DNA of 64,000 bases from Natrialba asiatica DSM 12278 (GTDB lineage: Archaea > Halobacteriota > Halobacteria > Halobacteriales > Natrialbaceae), in assembly GCF_000337555.1 (NCBI RefSeq), contig NZ_AOIO01000029.1, positions 1 to 64,000 of the forward strand. Reading direction: 5' to 3'. The notes under the pieces were generated by a model. It was not told the DNA's origin, did not search any database, and saw nothing but the letters and a program-made list of their open reading frames with translations. Below, piece by piece: positions 45,471-55,198 of the stretch (position 1 is the stretch's first letter; every line of letters begins with the position of its first letter). The translations under genes were made by a program, and so were the position numbers.

Positions 45471-45790
45471 TCGTGACGAACAGTATTGACTTCTGTCCGA
45501 CAGTATGAGCAGGTACTTGCCGCTCGTGTCGGATCTGTCTCTTCCTCACCCGTCGAGTGGTGCGTCTCATCACGCAGTGGCACCGATATTACTGGTAACA
45601 GGCACTAGTGGCGTTCCAACGCTGAACTGATGAGTGAAATCGAGATCGGTCGCCGGTTTCACCATCAGTCGACGGTTGGAACGATACTAGGGGAAGCGTC
45701 TGTGATGCACGGCAGATGAACTCCGGAACCCCTGTTCCGAACTCGAGTTCAAAAAATCGAGCGACCTGTCAATCGAGTCCTGAAGGCCGG
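45471..45790. other. Intergenic host region after attR
   Basis: No gene. An inverted repeat CGTTCCAAC/GTTGGAACG (45612-45620, 45675-45683) is separated by 54 bases. Its role is unknown. Confidence 0.4.
45739..45756 (-). terminator. Candidate terminator of the beta-helix gene
   Basis: Downstream of the leftward gene the minus strand has a TTTTTT run (45751-45756) followed by the perfect palindrome GAACTCGAGTTC. T-runs end archaeal transcripts. Confidence 0.4.
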
Positions 45791-47362
45791 TTACCGGTCG
45801 TCTCGAACGCCGGCGGGGAACTCGTTGCCCGATAACTGCACGGCACCGGAGTCGCTTGTGATGCGGAGAGAGTTGGCGTTCGCAATCGGTTGGGCGGCAG
45901 AGTTTTCGATCGTCACGTCGGCCGCGCCGTTGACGACGATCGGGGTGTCTCGCGTTTCGAACTCGCTGTCGGAGATGGTGTAGTTCTCGCCGCGGAGTTC
46001 GATGCCGCGCCGTCTGGTGTCGCCGGGTTGGTCGATGTCGAGTCCGGTGAACTGGCAATTGTGGCGCTGACAGAAGATTGCGTGCCGAAGCGTGGTCCCG
46101 GGTGCATCGCCGGTGACGCGGACGTTCGACAGATCGACGCCGCCGCCGTCTTCGCCGAGGATGCGAACGGCATTTGCGCTCCCGGCCATGTCGACGGTGA
46201 CGTTTTCGATGGTCGTCGGCCCGTTGCCGGAATCGAGTCGGATCCCGTTTGCGGGCTGTGCACCGACGCTGATATCGGTGTTCGAAATGTTCGTTTCGTC
46301 GACATCGCTCATGACTCTGATGGCGTCGCCGTTTGGTTCTGGGACGGCGATCGTCGCGTCTTCGATGGTAAATCGGTCGCCGCCGTCGAGTCGAATCGCG
46401 TGTTGGCCCGCCGAGCCGTGTGGGTCATCGTCGACGACGACCGTTGCACCGCTGACTGCCGCGGTCGAGCCGTTGAGTCGGATCGAGGCAGTTCCGCTGT
46501 TTCGGAAGTAGCCGCCACTGATGCCGACTCGACCCGTCTGGTTCGAAGAGTACAATCCGTTATCCGGGAAGCCGCCCAGAATACAGTTCTCGAACACGAG
46601 CGTCCCGCGGTGGTTCCCGTTGACGTGGACGCCGGTCGCGCCGCGCCACATGTTGCCCTCGTTCGGCGTCTCGTCGACGTGGACGGCCCCGTCAGGCGCG
46701 TGGAAACAATTGACGAGTCCCTCGCCATCGGGGTCGAGCACGTTGAACAGACCGGGACCCCAGGTTCCGCTGTCGTGGACGCCGTCTATCCGCACGTTCC
46801 GAACGATAAGGCCATCCTCGACCTCCGCGTTAATGACACGAATACCCGTTTCCGATGCGGTCTGGTCGACGTCGAACCCTTCGAACCGAAGGTCGTTGCC
46901 GGGAACCTCGTGCGTTCCCAGTCGGAATAGTCGGTACTGTGGGCCGTCGAACTCGTGGTAGTTCGCCGGAACGAGCGTCGCGTCCTCCCCCACGAAGCCG
47001 ACGTTTTCGAAGCCAGTGAACCGGAGCTGTTCGTCCATGTAGTATCGCCCTTCGGGGAACTCGAGGAGCGTATCGTCTCCAACGTGCTCTCGAAGGACGG
47101 GCGTGATCGATTCGTTTCCGTCGGGATCTGCACCGGCTTCGACGATGTCGATGACGGTGTCGTACTGACTCCGTACGTCGTCGTCGGCCGCTGCTACCGA
47201 GCCGACACTGGCAAGTGAGGCCACCGACCCGGCCGCAACGAGACTGCCTTTTAGATACGATCGTCGACTGAACTGCTGACCGCGTCCGTCGTTTGAAGTC
47301 ACGTCCCCCCTTCTGGAGGTTGGGGTATTACGTATATTCCGCGTAAATTTTCTGTTAATCAT
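45791..47362 (-). CDS. Tat-exported right-handed beta-helix protein
   Basis: A 523-residue protein. A twin-arginine signal lies at about residues 32-60 (SRRSYLKGSLVAAG then a hydrophobic Ala/Ser stretch ending SVAAADDD). The mature part has pectate-lyase-like repeats: short strands such as VENVTVDMAGSANAVRI, FTIEDATIAV, TISDSEFETRDTPI, typical of parallel beta-helix proteins that bind or cleave polysaccharides. No catalytic set is obvious. It is secreted to the cell surface or medium. The 31 residues before the Tat motif are unusually long. Confidence 0.8.
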   Translation of the reverse strand: MINRKFTRNIRNTPTSRRGDVTSNDGRGQQFSRRSYLKGSLVAAGSVASLASVGSVAAADDDVRSQYDTVIDIVEAGADPDGNESITPVLREHVGDDTLLEFPEGRYYMDEQLRFTGFENVGFVGEDATLVPANYHEFDGPQYRLFRLGTHEVPGNDLRFEGFDVDQTASETGIRVINAEVEDGLIVRNVRIDGVHDSGTWGPGLFNVLDPDGEGLVNCFHAPDGAVHVDETPNEGNMWRGATGVHVNGNHRGTLVFENCILGGFPDNGLYSSNQTGRVGISGGYFRNSGTASIRLNGSTAAVSGATVVVDDDPHGSAGQHAIRLDGGDRFTIEDATIAVPEPNGDAIRVMSDVDETNISNTDISVGAQPANGIRLDSGNGPTTIENVTVDMAGSANAVRILGEDGGGVDLSNVRVTGDAPGTTLRHAIFCQRHNCQFTGLDIDQPGDTRRRGIELRGENYTISDSEFETRDTPIVVNGAADVTIENSAAQPIANANSLRITSDSGAVQLSGNEFPAGVRDDR

Positions 47363-47667
47363 CAGAGTATTCGAACGACGATTGACCGTTCGTCAACGGT
47401 AACGACTGCTTGCGATTTTGCGGGTCGCTCGCGTTCGGTTTCGCCGTTCAAAACAACGTGACTGTCTCCGCTGCTGTGGTGAGCGAAACAGTTGTACTTC
47501 CAGAACGGTTTTGGCACGCTACTGGCCATCGCTTTTCACGCTGATTTCGACATAACTGACTCTAATGCTGTTTTATATACCATCGATAGTGACTGTCAAG
47601 ATTGTCACCGCTAATATCTTTGGATGAGGGGTTATTGCGCTCCTTATCCTACGATTGGACCGAATCC
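47363..47667. promoter_or_regulatory. Divergent promoter region
   Basis: Holds the promoters of the beta-helix gene and the HTH_10 regulator. CCTTATCCTACG at about 47642 lies 25 bases before the regulator's ATG. Also a TTTTATATACC box at about 47571-47581. No gene seen. Confidence 0.45.
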
Positions 47668-48336
47668 ATGACATCGATCGCAGACATCGAGTTCTCGGCT
47701 GACGGGACCGGACTGGGCGACCTCTTCGAGGCCGTTCCCTCACTGACCTGCGAGATGGAGAGCGTGATCGCCTCGCACGGGCATGGGCTTTGGCTTTCGG
47801 GGCCATCCCAGGAGATGATCGACGACGCATTGGCGACCTCGTCCGCGATTGATGAGTACTCGCTGATCAACAGCGACGACGACCGCTGGCTGTACGACAT
47901 CGAGTTCAAACCGGGAACGGTCAACGTCTTCGAGCTGGTTATCGAGGAGGGTGGGACCGTACTGAGCGCCTCCGCATCGAACGGCACCTGGCTGTTGAGC
48001 ATCCGCGTTCTCGAACGGGATCACGTGAGTTCGCTCTACGATCGGCTCACCGAAGACGACGTCTCGCCGACGATCGTTCGCCTGTTCGATCTGGAGTCCG
48101 AGAGCAACTCCCAGTGTGGGCTGACCGCTCGACAGTACGAGACGCTGGTGGCTGCGATCGATCACGGTTACTTCGAGATTCCGCGAGAGGTCTCGATGCA
48201 GGAGCTATCAGAAGAACTCGATATCTCTCATCAGGCGCTGTCCGAGCGATTGCGGCGGGCCTATCGGGCGCTCGTCACGTCGGAACTCAACGTCACCGAA
48301 GACGCACCGGTCACCGAACCCATTCCCTCCGACTGA
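47668..48336 (+). CDS. HTH_10 (Bat-type) transcriptional regulator
   Basis: A 222-residue regulator of the bacterio-opsin-activator type. Residues about 155-210 are the HTH_10 domain (LTARQYETLVAAIDHGYFEIPR; SMQELSEELDISHQALSERLRRAYRAL). The N-terminal 140 residues are the sensor-like partner domain common in haloarchaea (ALATSSAIDEYSLINSDDDRW). Start is the ATG 25 bases after a CCTTATCC box. The target is unknown; the divergent beta-helix gene is a natural candidate. Confidence 0.85.
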   Translation: MTSIADIEFSADGTGLGDLFEAVPSLTCEMESVIASHGHGLWLSGPSQEMIDDALATSSAIDEYSLINSDDDRWLYDIEFKPGTVNVFELVIEEGGTVLSASASNGTWLLSIRVLERDHVSSLYDRLTEDDVSPTIVRLFDLESESNSQCGLTARQYETLVAAIDHGYFEIPREVSMQELSEELDISHQALSERLRRAYRALVTSELNVTEDAPVTEPIPSD

Positions 48337-48411
48337 CGGCACGGGTACGCGTCGCCGTCGAGTAGCGGGCTGGAACATCACCATTAATAGTTGGGCGTCT
48401 GTCCATCCGGT

Positions 48412-49179
48412 ATGGATATCGACAGCGATGCTGGCATCCTGACAATCACTTTCGACCGACCCGAGGTCCGCAACGCGATTTCTCGCGAGACAGCAACGAC
48501 GCTGGCGGAGACGATCGCCGACGCGTCCCCCGATGAGTATCACGCGATCGTTATCACTGGCGAGGGCGACGCCTTCAGCGCCGGCGGCGATATCGAGGCG
48601 ATGGCGACGGAACCCGACCCGCCGCGTGAGGCCTACGAGGATCTCACGAACTCGTTCGGCCGCGTCGTCGAAGCCATGCTCGAGTGTCCGGTTCCGATCG
48701 TCGCGAAGGTGTCCGGCGACGCGGTCGGTGCCGGCCTCGCGGTCGTCGCTCTCTCGGACATCGCCTACGCCACCGAGGAGGCGACCTTCTCCTGTGCGTT
48801 CGTCCGCGTCGGCCTCATTCCGGATACCGGCGGCACCTTCATGCTCCCACACCTGATCGGCCTGCGGGCCGCGAAAAAACTCGCGTTCACCGGCGAGTTC
48901 TTCGACGCCGAGCGCGCCGCGGACCTCGACCTGATCAACGAAGCGGTTCCCGCGAGTGAACTCGATGGGCGAGTAACCGAAACCGTCGAGCGACTCAGCC
49001 GACGACCGACGGATGTGATTGGCATAACGAAACAGGCGCTACACGAGAATCTGGGCCGTCGGTGGTCCGAGGCGCTAGATTACGAGAATTTGCTTCAGGG
49101 ACACGCTCGTGCGACCGATTCCCACGAGGAAGGCGTTGCTGCGTTTCTCGAGGGTCGCGATCCGGCGTTCAACGAATAG
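48412..49179 (+). CDS. Enoyl-CoA hydratase/isomerase family protein
   Basis: A 255-residue crotonase-fold protein. Opening DAGILTITFDRPEVRNAI, first oxyanion-hole segment FSAGGDIEAM (about 59-68), second GDAVGAGLAVVALSDIAYA (about 103-121) and a Glu-containing FVRVGLIPDTGGTFMLP. It would hydrate or isomerise acyl-CoA in fatty-acid or amino-acid breakdown. Monocistronic with an ATTAATAG box about 25 bases before the ATG. Confidence 0.9.
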   Translation: MDIDSDAGILTITFDRPEVRNAISRETATTLAETIADASPDEYHAIVITGEGDAFSAGGDIEAMATEPDPPREAYEDLTNSFGRVVEAMLECPVPIVAKVSGDAVGAGLAVVALSDIAYATEEATFSCAFVRVGLIPDTGGTFMLPHLIGLRAAKKLAFTGEFFDAERAADLDLINEAVPASELDGRVTETVERLSRRPTDVIGITKQALHENLGRRWSEALDYENLLQGHARATDSHEEGVAAFLEGRDPAFNE

Positions 49180-49318
49180 GTTGGTCCGTACCACAGATAG
49201 TTGGTGAGACGGACGTTCTTGCGGTTCCACTGTTCACGGGAGCTACTGCTGTGGTATGGACACGCAAGCCAGCGCAAGCAGCACCGTCTTGGTCGTGTTT
49301 GATAGACATTTGAGTGCA

Positions 49319-49951
49319 ATGTCTCCACAATTTACGGACGACGACGTCGGCAAGAACGTCATTAACGCCGAGGGTGATGAGATCGGTATCATCGCCGACG
49401 TCGACCACGGCACCGCGCACGTCGAACCGAATCCTGGGATTACGGATACTATCAAGGCAAAACTCGGCTGGGGCGGAACAGACGATGCGTATCCACTGCA
49501 GGAGAGTTCGGTCGCAGATGTCACAGCGGACGAGGTCCACTTGCAGAGTGACCTGTCCGGGACAGGAGCCGGAATGAGCGGTGCTGGCGCTGGAGCCGGC
49601 ACCGGCGCTGACACCGGAGCGGGAGCAGGAACAGAAATGGACACGGACACCGGCACTGGCACCGATGCCGGCTCGAGCCGAACGCGTGATACCGGGATGG
49701 ATACGGACACCGGTAGGGACACCGATGCGGGAGGACGGACGGGGACGACGCGGGAGGATCGCGACGACGATAGTGGACTGATGGACGACGATGACGATGA
49801 TAGCGGCTTGATCGGCGACAGTGATGACGATAACAGCGGGCTGATGGATGATGACGACGATGATAGTGGCTTGATGAGCGATGATGACGACGATGATAGC
49901 GGCTTGATGAGCGATGATGACGACGATGACCGTCGTAACGACACGCGATAA
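49319..49951 (+). CDS. PRC-barrel-like protein with Asp-rich repeat tail
   Basis: A 210-residue protein. Residues 1-75 look like a small beta-barrel domain found in haloarchaeal stress proteins (FTDDDVGKNVINAEGDEIGI). Then a Gly/Ala/Thr-rich linker (about 80-150) and five tandem units of the type DDDDDSGLM (about 155-205). The repeat DNA (GATGATGACGACGA... type) is prone to copy-number change. The tail is extremely acidic and probably disordered. Function unknown. Confidence 0.75.
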   Translation: MSPQFTDDDVGKNVINAEGDEIGIIADVDHGTAHVEPNPGITDTIKAKLGWGGTDDAYPLQESSVADVTADEVHLQSDLSGTGAGMSGAGAGAGTGADTGAGAGTEMDTDTGTGTDAGSSRTRDTGMDTDTGRDTDAGGRTGTTREDRDDDSGLMDDDDDDSGLIGDSDDDNSGLMDDDDDDSGLMSDDDDDDSGLMSDDDDDDRRNDTR

Positions 49952-50035
49952 CCCGTCGTCCTCACCGATCTAGTGAATCGGTTCCCCATCCCCATCCAGC
50001 AACGATTTCTCACCCGACGCGCCACCGATTGCCGG

Positions 50036-50866
50036 TCACTCCGGCTCGCCGTGTGACACACCGTCTCGCTCGTCCGCTCGCCGCCGCCGCAGTGCCGCTC
50101 GCGCGTTCGAGGCTTCGTATCCAAAGAGGACGCTCTCGCCGTAGTGTTCTGCCACTTCGAGTGCGCGGATCAGGTTCTCAACCTCGACGTTGACCGCGTA
50201 CAACTCGATACTGAACGGCGTCTCGAGTTCACTTTCGAATCCCTTCGCGATCGTCTCGAGCCAGTAGGTCGTCTCGTAGGCCGTGTCGTACAGCGGCACG
50301 ACGAACTCGTCGACGTAGTCTTCGAGGGCTGCGAGGTCGAGGCCGGCCCGCTCGTAGAGGTGTCCCGGATACGGATCAGGGTAGAGCGTCAGATAGACCC
50401 GTCCCGGAATGCGATCGGCGGCATCCGCGACGAACTCGGTGATGACGCTCGCACGCCACTCGTTTCGCTCTTCGTACTCGCTCTCTGCAAACGCCCGCTC
50501 ACAGACGCCACAGCGACAGTATTCGGGTCGGGGAAACCCAACGTCGTCGAGTCTCACGTCCTCGTTCGCCTCGACGCAATCGTCGATGATTTCGAACAGC
50601 CCCTCGCGATAGTCCTCGCGCGAGGGACAGATGTAGGCCCAGTCGAAGTACCGGCGATCCCTGGTTGCGGGACGCCCCATGTCGTCGACCGGAACGAGCG
50701 ACGGATCGGCGTCTGCGGCCGCGTTATCGCCGAAACAGGAGACCATGTTCACCCCGTCCGCGATCGGCTCTGCGGACCGGCCGGTCACGTCCTTGACCTC
50801 GTAGAAGCCGCGGTCGAACTCCGGCCACTGGACCTCTTCAGCGTTGCGGGTGACGACGCCGTACAT
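50036..50866 (-). CDS. Conserved haloarchaeal protein, possibly TIM-barrel
   Basis: A 276-residue protein. It contains YCRCGVCERAF (about 116-126), suggestive of a metal site, and alternating strand/helix segments (YFDWAYICPSREDYREGLFEI; IPGRVYLTLYPDPYPGHL; EFVVPLYDTAY) resembling glycoside-hydrolase-like (beta/alpha) barrels. I cannot name an activity. No operon partner close by. Confidence 0.6.
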   Translation of the reverse strand: MYGVVTRNAEEVQWPEFDRGFYEVKDVTGRSAEPIADGVNMVSCFGDNAAADADPSLVPVDDMGRPATRDRRYFDWAYICPSREDYREGLFEIIDDCVEANEDVRLDDVGFPRPEYCRCGVCERAFAESEYEERNEWRASVITEFVADAADRIPGRVYLTLYPDPYPGHLYERAGLDLAALEDYVDEFVVPLYDTAYETTYWLETIAKGFESELETPFSIELYAVNVEVENLIRALEVAEHYGESVLFGYEASNARAALRRRRADERDGVSHGEPE

Positions 50867-51091
50867 AGCTCACGGTACGACGCCGTCCCCGTAAGCCGTT
50901 CGGATCGGGGTGATCGTATCCGTTATGTGTATCCACGCTCGTACGCCGACGTGTACTCATTCTGGGAGTCGTAGTCGTACGAGTACGCGAACCGACCCGA
51001 TAAGTCACGATGTGAACTCGTGTGCGTTCTGTGCGGGTGTCAGAACGATGTCTCGGGTCGATTCAGTCGTTTCTAAGACGATGCAGGGTTC
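50867..51091. other. Intergenic region
   Basis: Nothing recognised beyond the probable promoter of the leftward gene ending at 50036. Confidence 0.35.
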
Positions 51092-51211
51092 TTACTCGGC
51101 TGGCTCGTATTCGATTTCCTCGGTGTCGATCTCCGACGAGCTGGTGAAGACGACCTTCCAGAGGACGGCGATAACGACCAGGGCAAGCAGGACTTTAACC
51201 GTGCGTGACAT
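51092..51211 (-). CDS. 39-residue single-span membrane protein
   Basis: A short frame giving a Lys/Arg N-terminus, one membrane helix (VKVLLALVVIAVLWKVVF, residues 5-22) and an acidic tail (EIDTEEIEYEPAE). AGGTGG just upstream of the ATG acts as a plausible ribosome binding site. High G/C third positions support coding. Function unknown. Confidence 0.6.
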   Translation of the reverse strand: MSRTVKVLLALVVIAVLWKVVFTSSSEIDTEEIEYEPAE

Positions 51212-51348
51212 ATCCACCTAGAGTTTCGGTCGGCTCCTATTTAGCTATTCTGGATAGTCCTCTCGATTCGAAAATACGCATGTTCGACACCGGTGTGGCG
51301 CGTCGATAGAGTGGCCGATCAACGGGACTGGTGAACCGGCCGTTCCGG

Positions 51349-51840
51349 TCAGGCCGTATCGATCAGCGCTGCGATCTCCTCTCGGACGATCGTCTCGCAG
51401 TACGTACAGCGAACGCCGTCCGGGAGCACCTCGAACCGCGATGTCACGGGTTCGCCGCCGGTTGTGATGCAGTCCGCGTTCGGACACGACAACACGCCTT
51501 CGACGTACCCGGGGCGCTCGACGCGATGCTTTTCGACCACCTCGTAGTCACGAACGATATTGATCGTTGCGTCGGGCGCGATCAGCGTGAGTACGTCGAC
51601 TTCGTCTTGACTCAACTCTCGACCCTCGACCTTGACGATGTCTTTGCGCGCGAATCGATTCGATGGAACGTTCATCCCGACGGAAACCTCCTCGCCCTCG
51701 GTCCCGTCGATACCGAGAATCGCGAGGACGTTAAGCGCCTGGCCGCCACGGACGTGATCGATGACAGTGCCGTCCTGAATCTTGCTTACCCGGAGTTCGT
51801 GCGCCGCGTTGTCGTCGTGATGGTCGTGATCGTCACTCAT
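51349..51840 (-). CDS. pyrI: Aspartate carbamoyltransferase regulatory subunit
   Basis: A 163-residue regulatory chain. N-terminal allosteric domain ([40 protein letters not shown]) and C-terminal zinc domain with CPNADC and CTYC. A His/Asp-rich N-terminus precedes it. The start is the ATG overlapping the pyrB stop by eight bases; longer frames run into pyrB. Works with PyrB in the committed step of pyrimidine synthesis, with nucleotide feedback. Confidence 0.95.
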   Translation of the reverse strand: MSDDHDHHDDNAAHELRVSKIQDGTVIDHVRGGQALNVLAILGIDGTEGEEVSVGMNVPSNRFARKDIVKVEGRELSQDEVDVLTLIAPDATINIVRDYEVVEKHRVERPGYVEGVLSCPNADCITTGGEPVTSRFEVLPDGVRCTYCETIVREEIAALIDTA

Positions 51841-52825
51841 CGGCTTCACCTCCGTTACCGTTCGCGGTGTCATCCGTCGCTGTCGTTTCCCCTGTCCCTG
51901 TCCGCGTTCCATGATCGCACAAGAACAGATCGAGCAACGCCATCCGGACCGGCACGGCATTGTGTGCCTGCTCGAAGTACGCCGCGTAGTCGGTATCGTC
52001 TATCTCGGGGGCGATTTCGTCGACGCGCGGAAGCGGGTGCATAACCGTCAGATCGTCGCTTGCAGCCTCGAGCGTCTCGGTGTCGATCTGGTACTCACCC
52101 GCGACCTTCCGGTACTCCTCTTCGTCCGGAAATCGCTCCCGCTGAATTCGAGTCACGTAGAGCACGTCGAGCGAGGAGAGGACCGGCTCGAGTGCGTCGT
52201 GTTCTCGAATCTGTGTGTCCTCGCCCTGCTGGTGGAGGTCGTAGACGACCTCACGTGGGAGTTGCAGGCTCTCAGGGCTGATGAAGTGCTGGCGCGTATC
52301 GAAGTTGGTCAGCGCGTAGGCCAGCGAGTGGACGGTTCGGCCGTACTTCAGATCGCCCATAATTCCGATAGTCAGGTCGTCGAGTCCCGCGTTCTCCTGG
52401 ATCGTATAGAGGTCAAGCAGCGTCTGGGTCGGATGGTGACCCGCGCCGTCACCGGCGTTCAGGAGGGGAACGTCGACGAACTCGCTCGCCATCGCCGCAG
52501 CCCCCTGCTTCGGATGGCGTAGAACGAGCGCGTCGGTGTAGCCCTCGATGACCCGAACCGTGTCGGCGAGCGTTTCGCCCTTTTTAACGCTCGAGGATTC
52601 GACGGACCCCATATCGACGACATCGCCTCCGAGCCGTTTCATCGCGGTTTCGAAGCTCATCTTCGTGCGCGTACTCGGCTCGAAAAAGAGGAGTCCAAGT
52701 AGCGCGTTTGCGTGGCGATCAGCGACCGCGTCCGGATCGGCGTCGATTTCGGCCGCCCGATCGAGAACGGTCTCGATGTCCGCCCGCGAGAGTTGTTTGC
52801 TCGTGATGAGGTGATCGTGGCGCAT
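51833..52825 (-). CDS. pyrB: Aspartate carbamoyltransferase catalytic subunit
   Basis: A 330-residue transcarbamylase. Carbamoyl-phosphate motif STRTK in [13 protein letters not shown] (about 50-62), [12 protein letters not shown] (about 130-141), and PLPRVDEI (about 262-269). A Thr/Gly-rich acidic C-terminal extension (about 305-330) overlaps pyrI. Divergent from the KaiC-like gene. Makes N-carbamoyl-aspartate. Confidence 0.96.
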   Translation of the reverse strand: MRHDHLITSKQLSRADIETVLDRAAEIDADPDAVADRHANALLGLLFFEPSTRTKMSFETAMKRLGGDVVDMGSVESSSVKKGETLADTVRVIEGYTDALVLRHPKQGAAAMASEFVDVPLLNAGDGAGHHPTQTLLDLYTIQENAGLDDLTIGIMGDLKYGRTVHSLAYALTNFDTRQHFISPESLQLPREVVYDLHQQGEDTQIREHDALEPVLSSLDVLYVTRIQRERFPDEEEYRKVAGEYQIDTETLEAASDDLTVMHPLPRVDEIAPEIDDTDYAAYFEQAHNAVPVRMALLDLFLCDHGTRTGTGETTATDDTANGNGGEADE

Positions 52826-52955
52826 TCGTTCGTGTTGGCTCCTCCATTCCCCTTGAATCCCCCCATTCCGACCAGCGTTGTGACTCGTCAGTCCGTCTCG
52901 CAGTATTCCAAAGGCAAAGAATTATACACGAACTACAGAAAGACACCACAACCGT

Positions 52956-53579
52956 ATGGTAGATCGGCTGGAAACCGGGATCGACGTGCTGGACCGAAAA
53001 CTCGATGGCGGACTCCCCCCGGGCTGTCTCGTCGCGTACACCGCCGCCCCAGCCAGCCAATCGGAACTCCTGCTCTACGAGCTCACCGCCGCGCGCGGTA
53101 CCCTGTATCTCTCGACTGAACGCTCCGAAGAAACCGTCCGTCACGCCGTCGAGAGTTCGCCCTCCGATGTCGGCAATCCGACGATCAGACACGTTTCCAG
53201 CGACGCACCGATCGAGGAGACCATGCAACTCATCGGTGCGCTCCCCGACGGTGCAAACCTTATCATCGACACGATGAACATCCTCGAGCGAACGGACACG
53301 GACGAGTTCATCTCGTTTCTCGACGACCTCAAAATGCAGATGCTCGATAAGAACGGAATTGCCGTTCTTCACTGTCTCCAGGGCGATGTGCCCGCGAACC
53401 GAACTCGAACCTACCACTCCGTCGACGCCGTTTTCGATCTCCAGACGGCGGTGTCCGGCGCTGAACTCGAGAACCACCTGACGATTCCGAAGTTCCGCGG
53501 TGGCGGACAGCCGACGGAGGCGATCAAACTCGAATTGGTCGAGGAGGTTGCGATCGATACGAGTCGGGATATCGCGTGA
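52956..53579 (+). CDS. RecA/KaiC-like protein with degenerate P-loop
   Basis: A 207-residue protein with the opening of RadA/KaiC-type ATPases (LETGIDVLDRKLDGGLPPGCLVAYTAAPASQSELLLYEL, given as residues 5-43 in outline). The position of Walker A carries APASQSEL and lacks the G-K-T/S lysine, so ATP hydrolysis is doubtful. Walker B-like strand NLIIDTMNIL (about 109) is retained. Haloarchaea encode many such proteins, some linked to signalling. An AATTATAC box lies about 30 bases before the ATG. Confidence 0.72.
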   Translation: MVDRLETGIDVLDRKLDGGLPPGCLVAYTAAPASQSELLLYELTAARGTLYLSTERSEETVRHAVESSPSDVGNPTIRHVSSDAPIEETMQLIGALPDGANLIIDTMNILERTDTDEFISFLDDLKMQMLDKNGIAVLHCLQGDVPANRTRTYHSVDAVFDLQTAVSGAELENHLTIPKFRGGGQPTEAIKLELVEEVAIDTSRDIA

Positions 53580-53632
53580 GAGGGTCGCTATACGTCTCTC
53601 GGTTTCAGTTCATGTCGCGATAATCGACACGT

Positions 53633-54075
53633 TCATCGCGTCTCTTGTTCCGGCGTAAACGGCGTGATCGCGGCAGTTCGCTCCGCGACCATCGCCGTCC
53701 GGAGAATGTACGAAAAGAGCAGTGCGAGTGGCACTCCCCCGATTGCGACGGCACCCGGAAAGACGATGAGCCGAACCCAGTTGCCGAAGGGCGGTCCCGT
53801 CGGTCCGGTCAGCGAGAACAGCGCTGCGATCGCGACACCGACCGCAGGAACGCCGGCGTAGAACAGGTATCGAGAGAGTCGCGAAGGTTCGACCTGCAGG
53901 TAGACGGACTTCAGGTACTGACGGGTGATATCCATCTCTCGCAGCCCGTCCCGAAGGTCGTCGAACGTCGTATCGATGGTCGGGGGCAGATCGTTGCCAG
54001 CCGTTCGACGAGGTCGTTCGAGGCGGTGGATTTCGCGTGCGAAATTGTACTCGAGTCGTCGAGTCGTCGAGTCAT
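53633..54075 (-). pseudogene. Membrane-protein gene frameshifted by an 8-bp tandem repeat at its start
   Basis: The ORF beginning at 53935 is only the end of a longer reading frame: upstream codons continue to encode EYNFAREIHRLERPRR-like and DLPPTIDTTFDDLRDGLRE sequence but reach a stop before any start codon. Just after an ATG at 54075 the sequence GACTCGAC is tandemly repeated (54051-54073). Removing one 8-bp unit joins this ATG in frame (MTRRLEYNF...) and gives 144 residues with two membrane segments. Either a slipped gene, phase variation or an assembly error. Confidence 0.75.
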
Positions 54076-54220
54076 CGCGTCGTCAGTTCGGACCTCGGTC
54101 TGATTCTACTGCGATCTGCCCCATACGAACTGAGCGTCGGTTTCTGCGACGGACGGATACGTCTCAGTTGCCGTTGATGACTGGTCAGAAGTGCTGCTGG
54201 GAACGACTGGACGTACCGAC

Positions 54221-55198
54221 TTACTCTTCGTCTGCTGCGCCTTCGAGTTCGTCGACGATTTCGTCGGCGTCGACGTCGGCGTCTTCGAGTGCGTCCTCGA
54301 TGTCGCCGCCGCCCATGCCGCCGCCCATGCCGCCCATCATGCCGGGCATGCCCATGCCGCCCATGCCGTCGATGACTTCCTGGACGATGACGCGGTCGAC
54401 ACCGATCTGGTCGATGATGTCTTGGCCGATCTGCTGTTTGCCCATCATCCACTGCTGGTTCATCGTCATCTGGGGCGTCGCTTCGAGGTACAGCGTCTCT
54501 TTCTCGACGACTTCGGTTTCGAACTCAGGTTCGGCGTCTTCGTCGTCTTCGTCCTCGTCGGGTTCGACGGGGACTTCCTCTTCGACTTCGTCGGTCTCAA
54601 TCCAGAGTTCGGGTTCGAGGCCGAGGTACATCTCGAACAGGCCGGCGGCCTGCTGCTCGCGGTCCTCAACCTCGTCGAGGATTTCGTACTCGTACTCGAC
54701 GTCTTCGCCGGCGAGCGGGTGGTTGAAGTCGACTCGCGCGCGGCCGCCGATGATCGTGCTGATGTAGCCCTGCTGGCCGTCGACCTGGACGTTCGCACCG
54801 GGGTAGCGGTCGTCTTCGTCGATTTTCTCTGCGCTGACGGTTTCGACGTTGTCCGGGTCGTACTCGCCGAAGGCGTCTTCGGCGTCGATCGTCACGGTGC
54901 CGGAGTCGCCGGCCTCGCTGCCGACGAGTGCATCCTCGACGCCCTCGAAGATGTGGCCCTCGCCGATGACGATCGTGCGCGGCTTGAACTCCTGGTTTTG
55001 GTCTGCGACACCCTCCTCTTCGGCGACCTCCGGATCGGTCGTATCGACCAGTTGGTCACCGTCGGTGGTGTATGCAGTGTACTCGAGTTCGACGAAGTCG
55101 CCGTTCTGAAGCCCTTCGGCTTCGTCAGCGTCTCCGTCGGCTTCCGCTTCGACGTCATCGGCCTGCTCATCGAGCTCGGCCTCCTGTTCCTCGGTCAT
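54221..55198 (-). CDS. FKBP-type peptidyl-prolyl isomerase (SlyD-like), with Met/Gly-rich tail
   Basis: A 325-residue protein. FKBP with IF-insert occupies about 28-190: GDFVELEYTAYTTDGDQLVD, IVIGEGHIFEGVEDALVG, DAFGEYDPDNVETV, and VDFNHPLAGEDVEYEYEIL. The C-terminal part is Glu-rich then Met/Gly-rich (GMGMPGMMGGMGGG, about 280-300), as in haloarchaeal relatives. Start at the Met after a long untranslated frame; the extra 81 residues of the longest frame overlap the next gene and are not protein-like. Confidence 0.88.
   Translation of the reverse strand: MTEEQEAELDEQADDVEAEADGDADEAEGLQNGDFVELEYTAYTTDGDQLVDTTDPEVAEEEGVADQNQEFKPRTIVIGEGHIFEGVEDALVGSEAGDSGTVTIDAEDAFGEYDPDNVETVSAEKIDEDDRYPGANVQVDGQQGYISTIIGGRARVDFNHPLAGEDVEYEYEILDEVEDREQQAAGLFEMYLGLEPELWIETDEVEEEVPVEPDEDEDDEDAEPEFETEVVEKETLYLEATPQMTMNQQWMMGKQQIGQDIIDQIGVDRVIVQEVIDGMGGMGMPGMMGGMGGGMGGGDIEDALEDADVDADEIVDELEGAADEE

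Noticed and set aside
45065-45476. Two short frames over the hairpins and att copies
   Set aside because: Cross att repeats and hairpins; no domain or coding bias.
52719-53477. 252-residue minus-strand frame
   Set aside because: Overlaps both pyrB promoter and the KaiC-like gene; antisense shadow.
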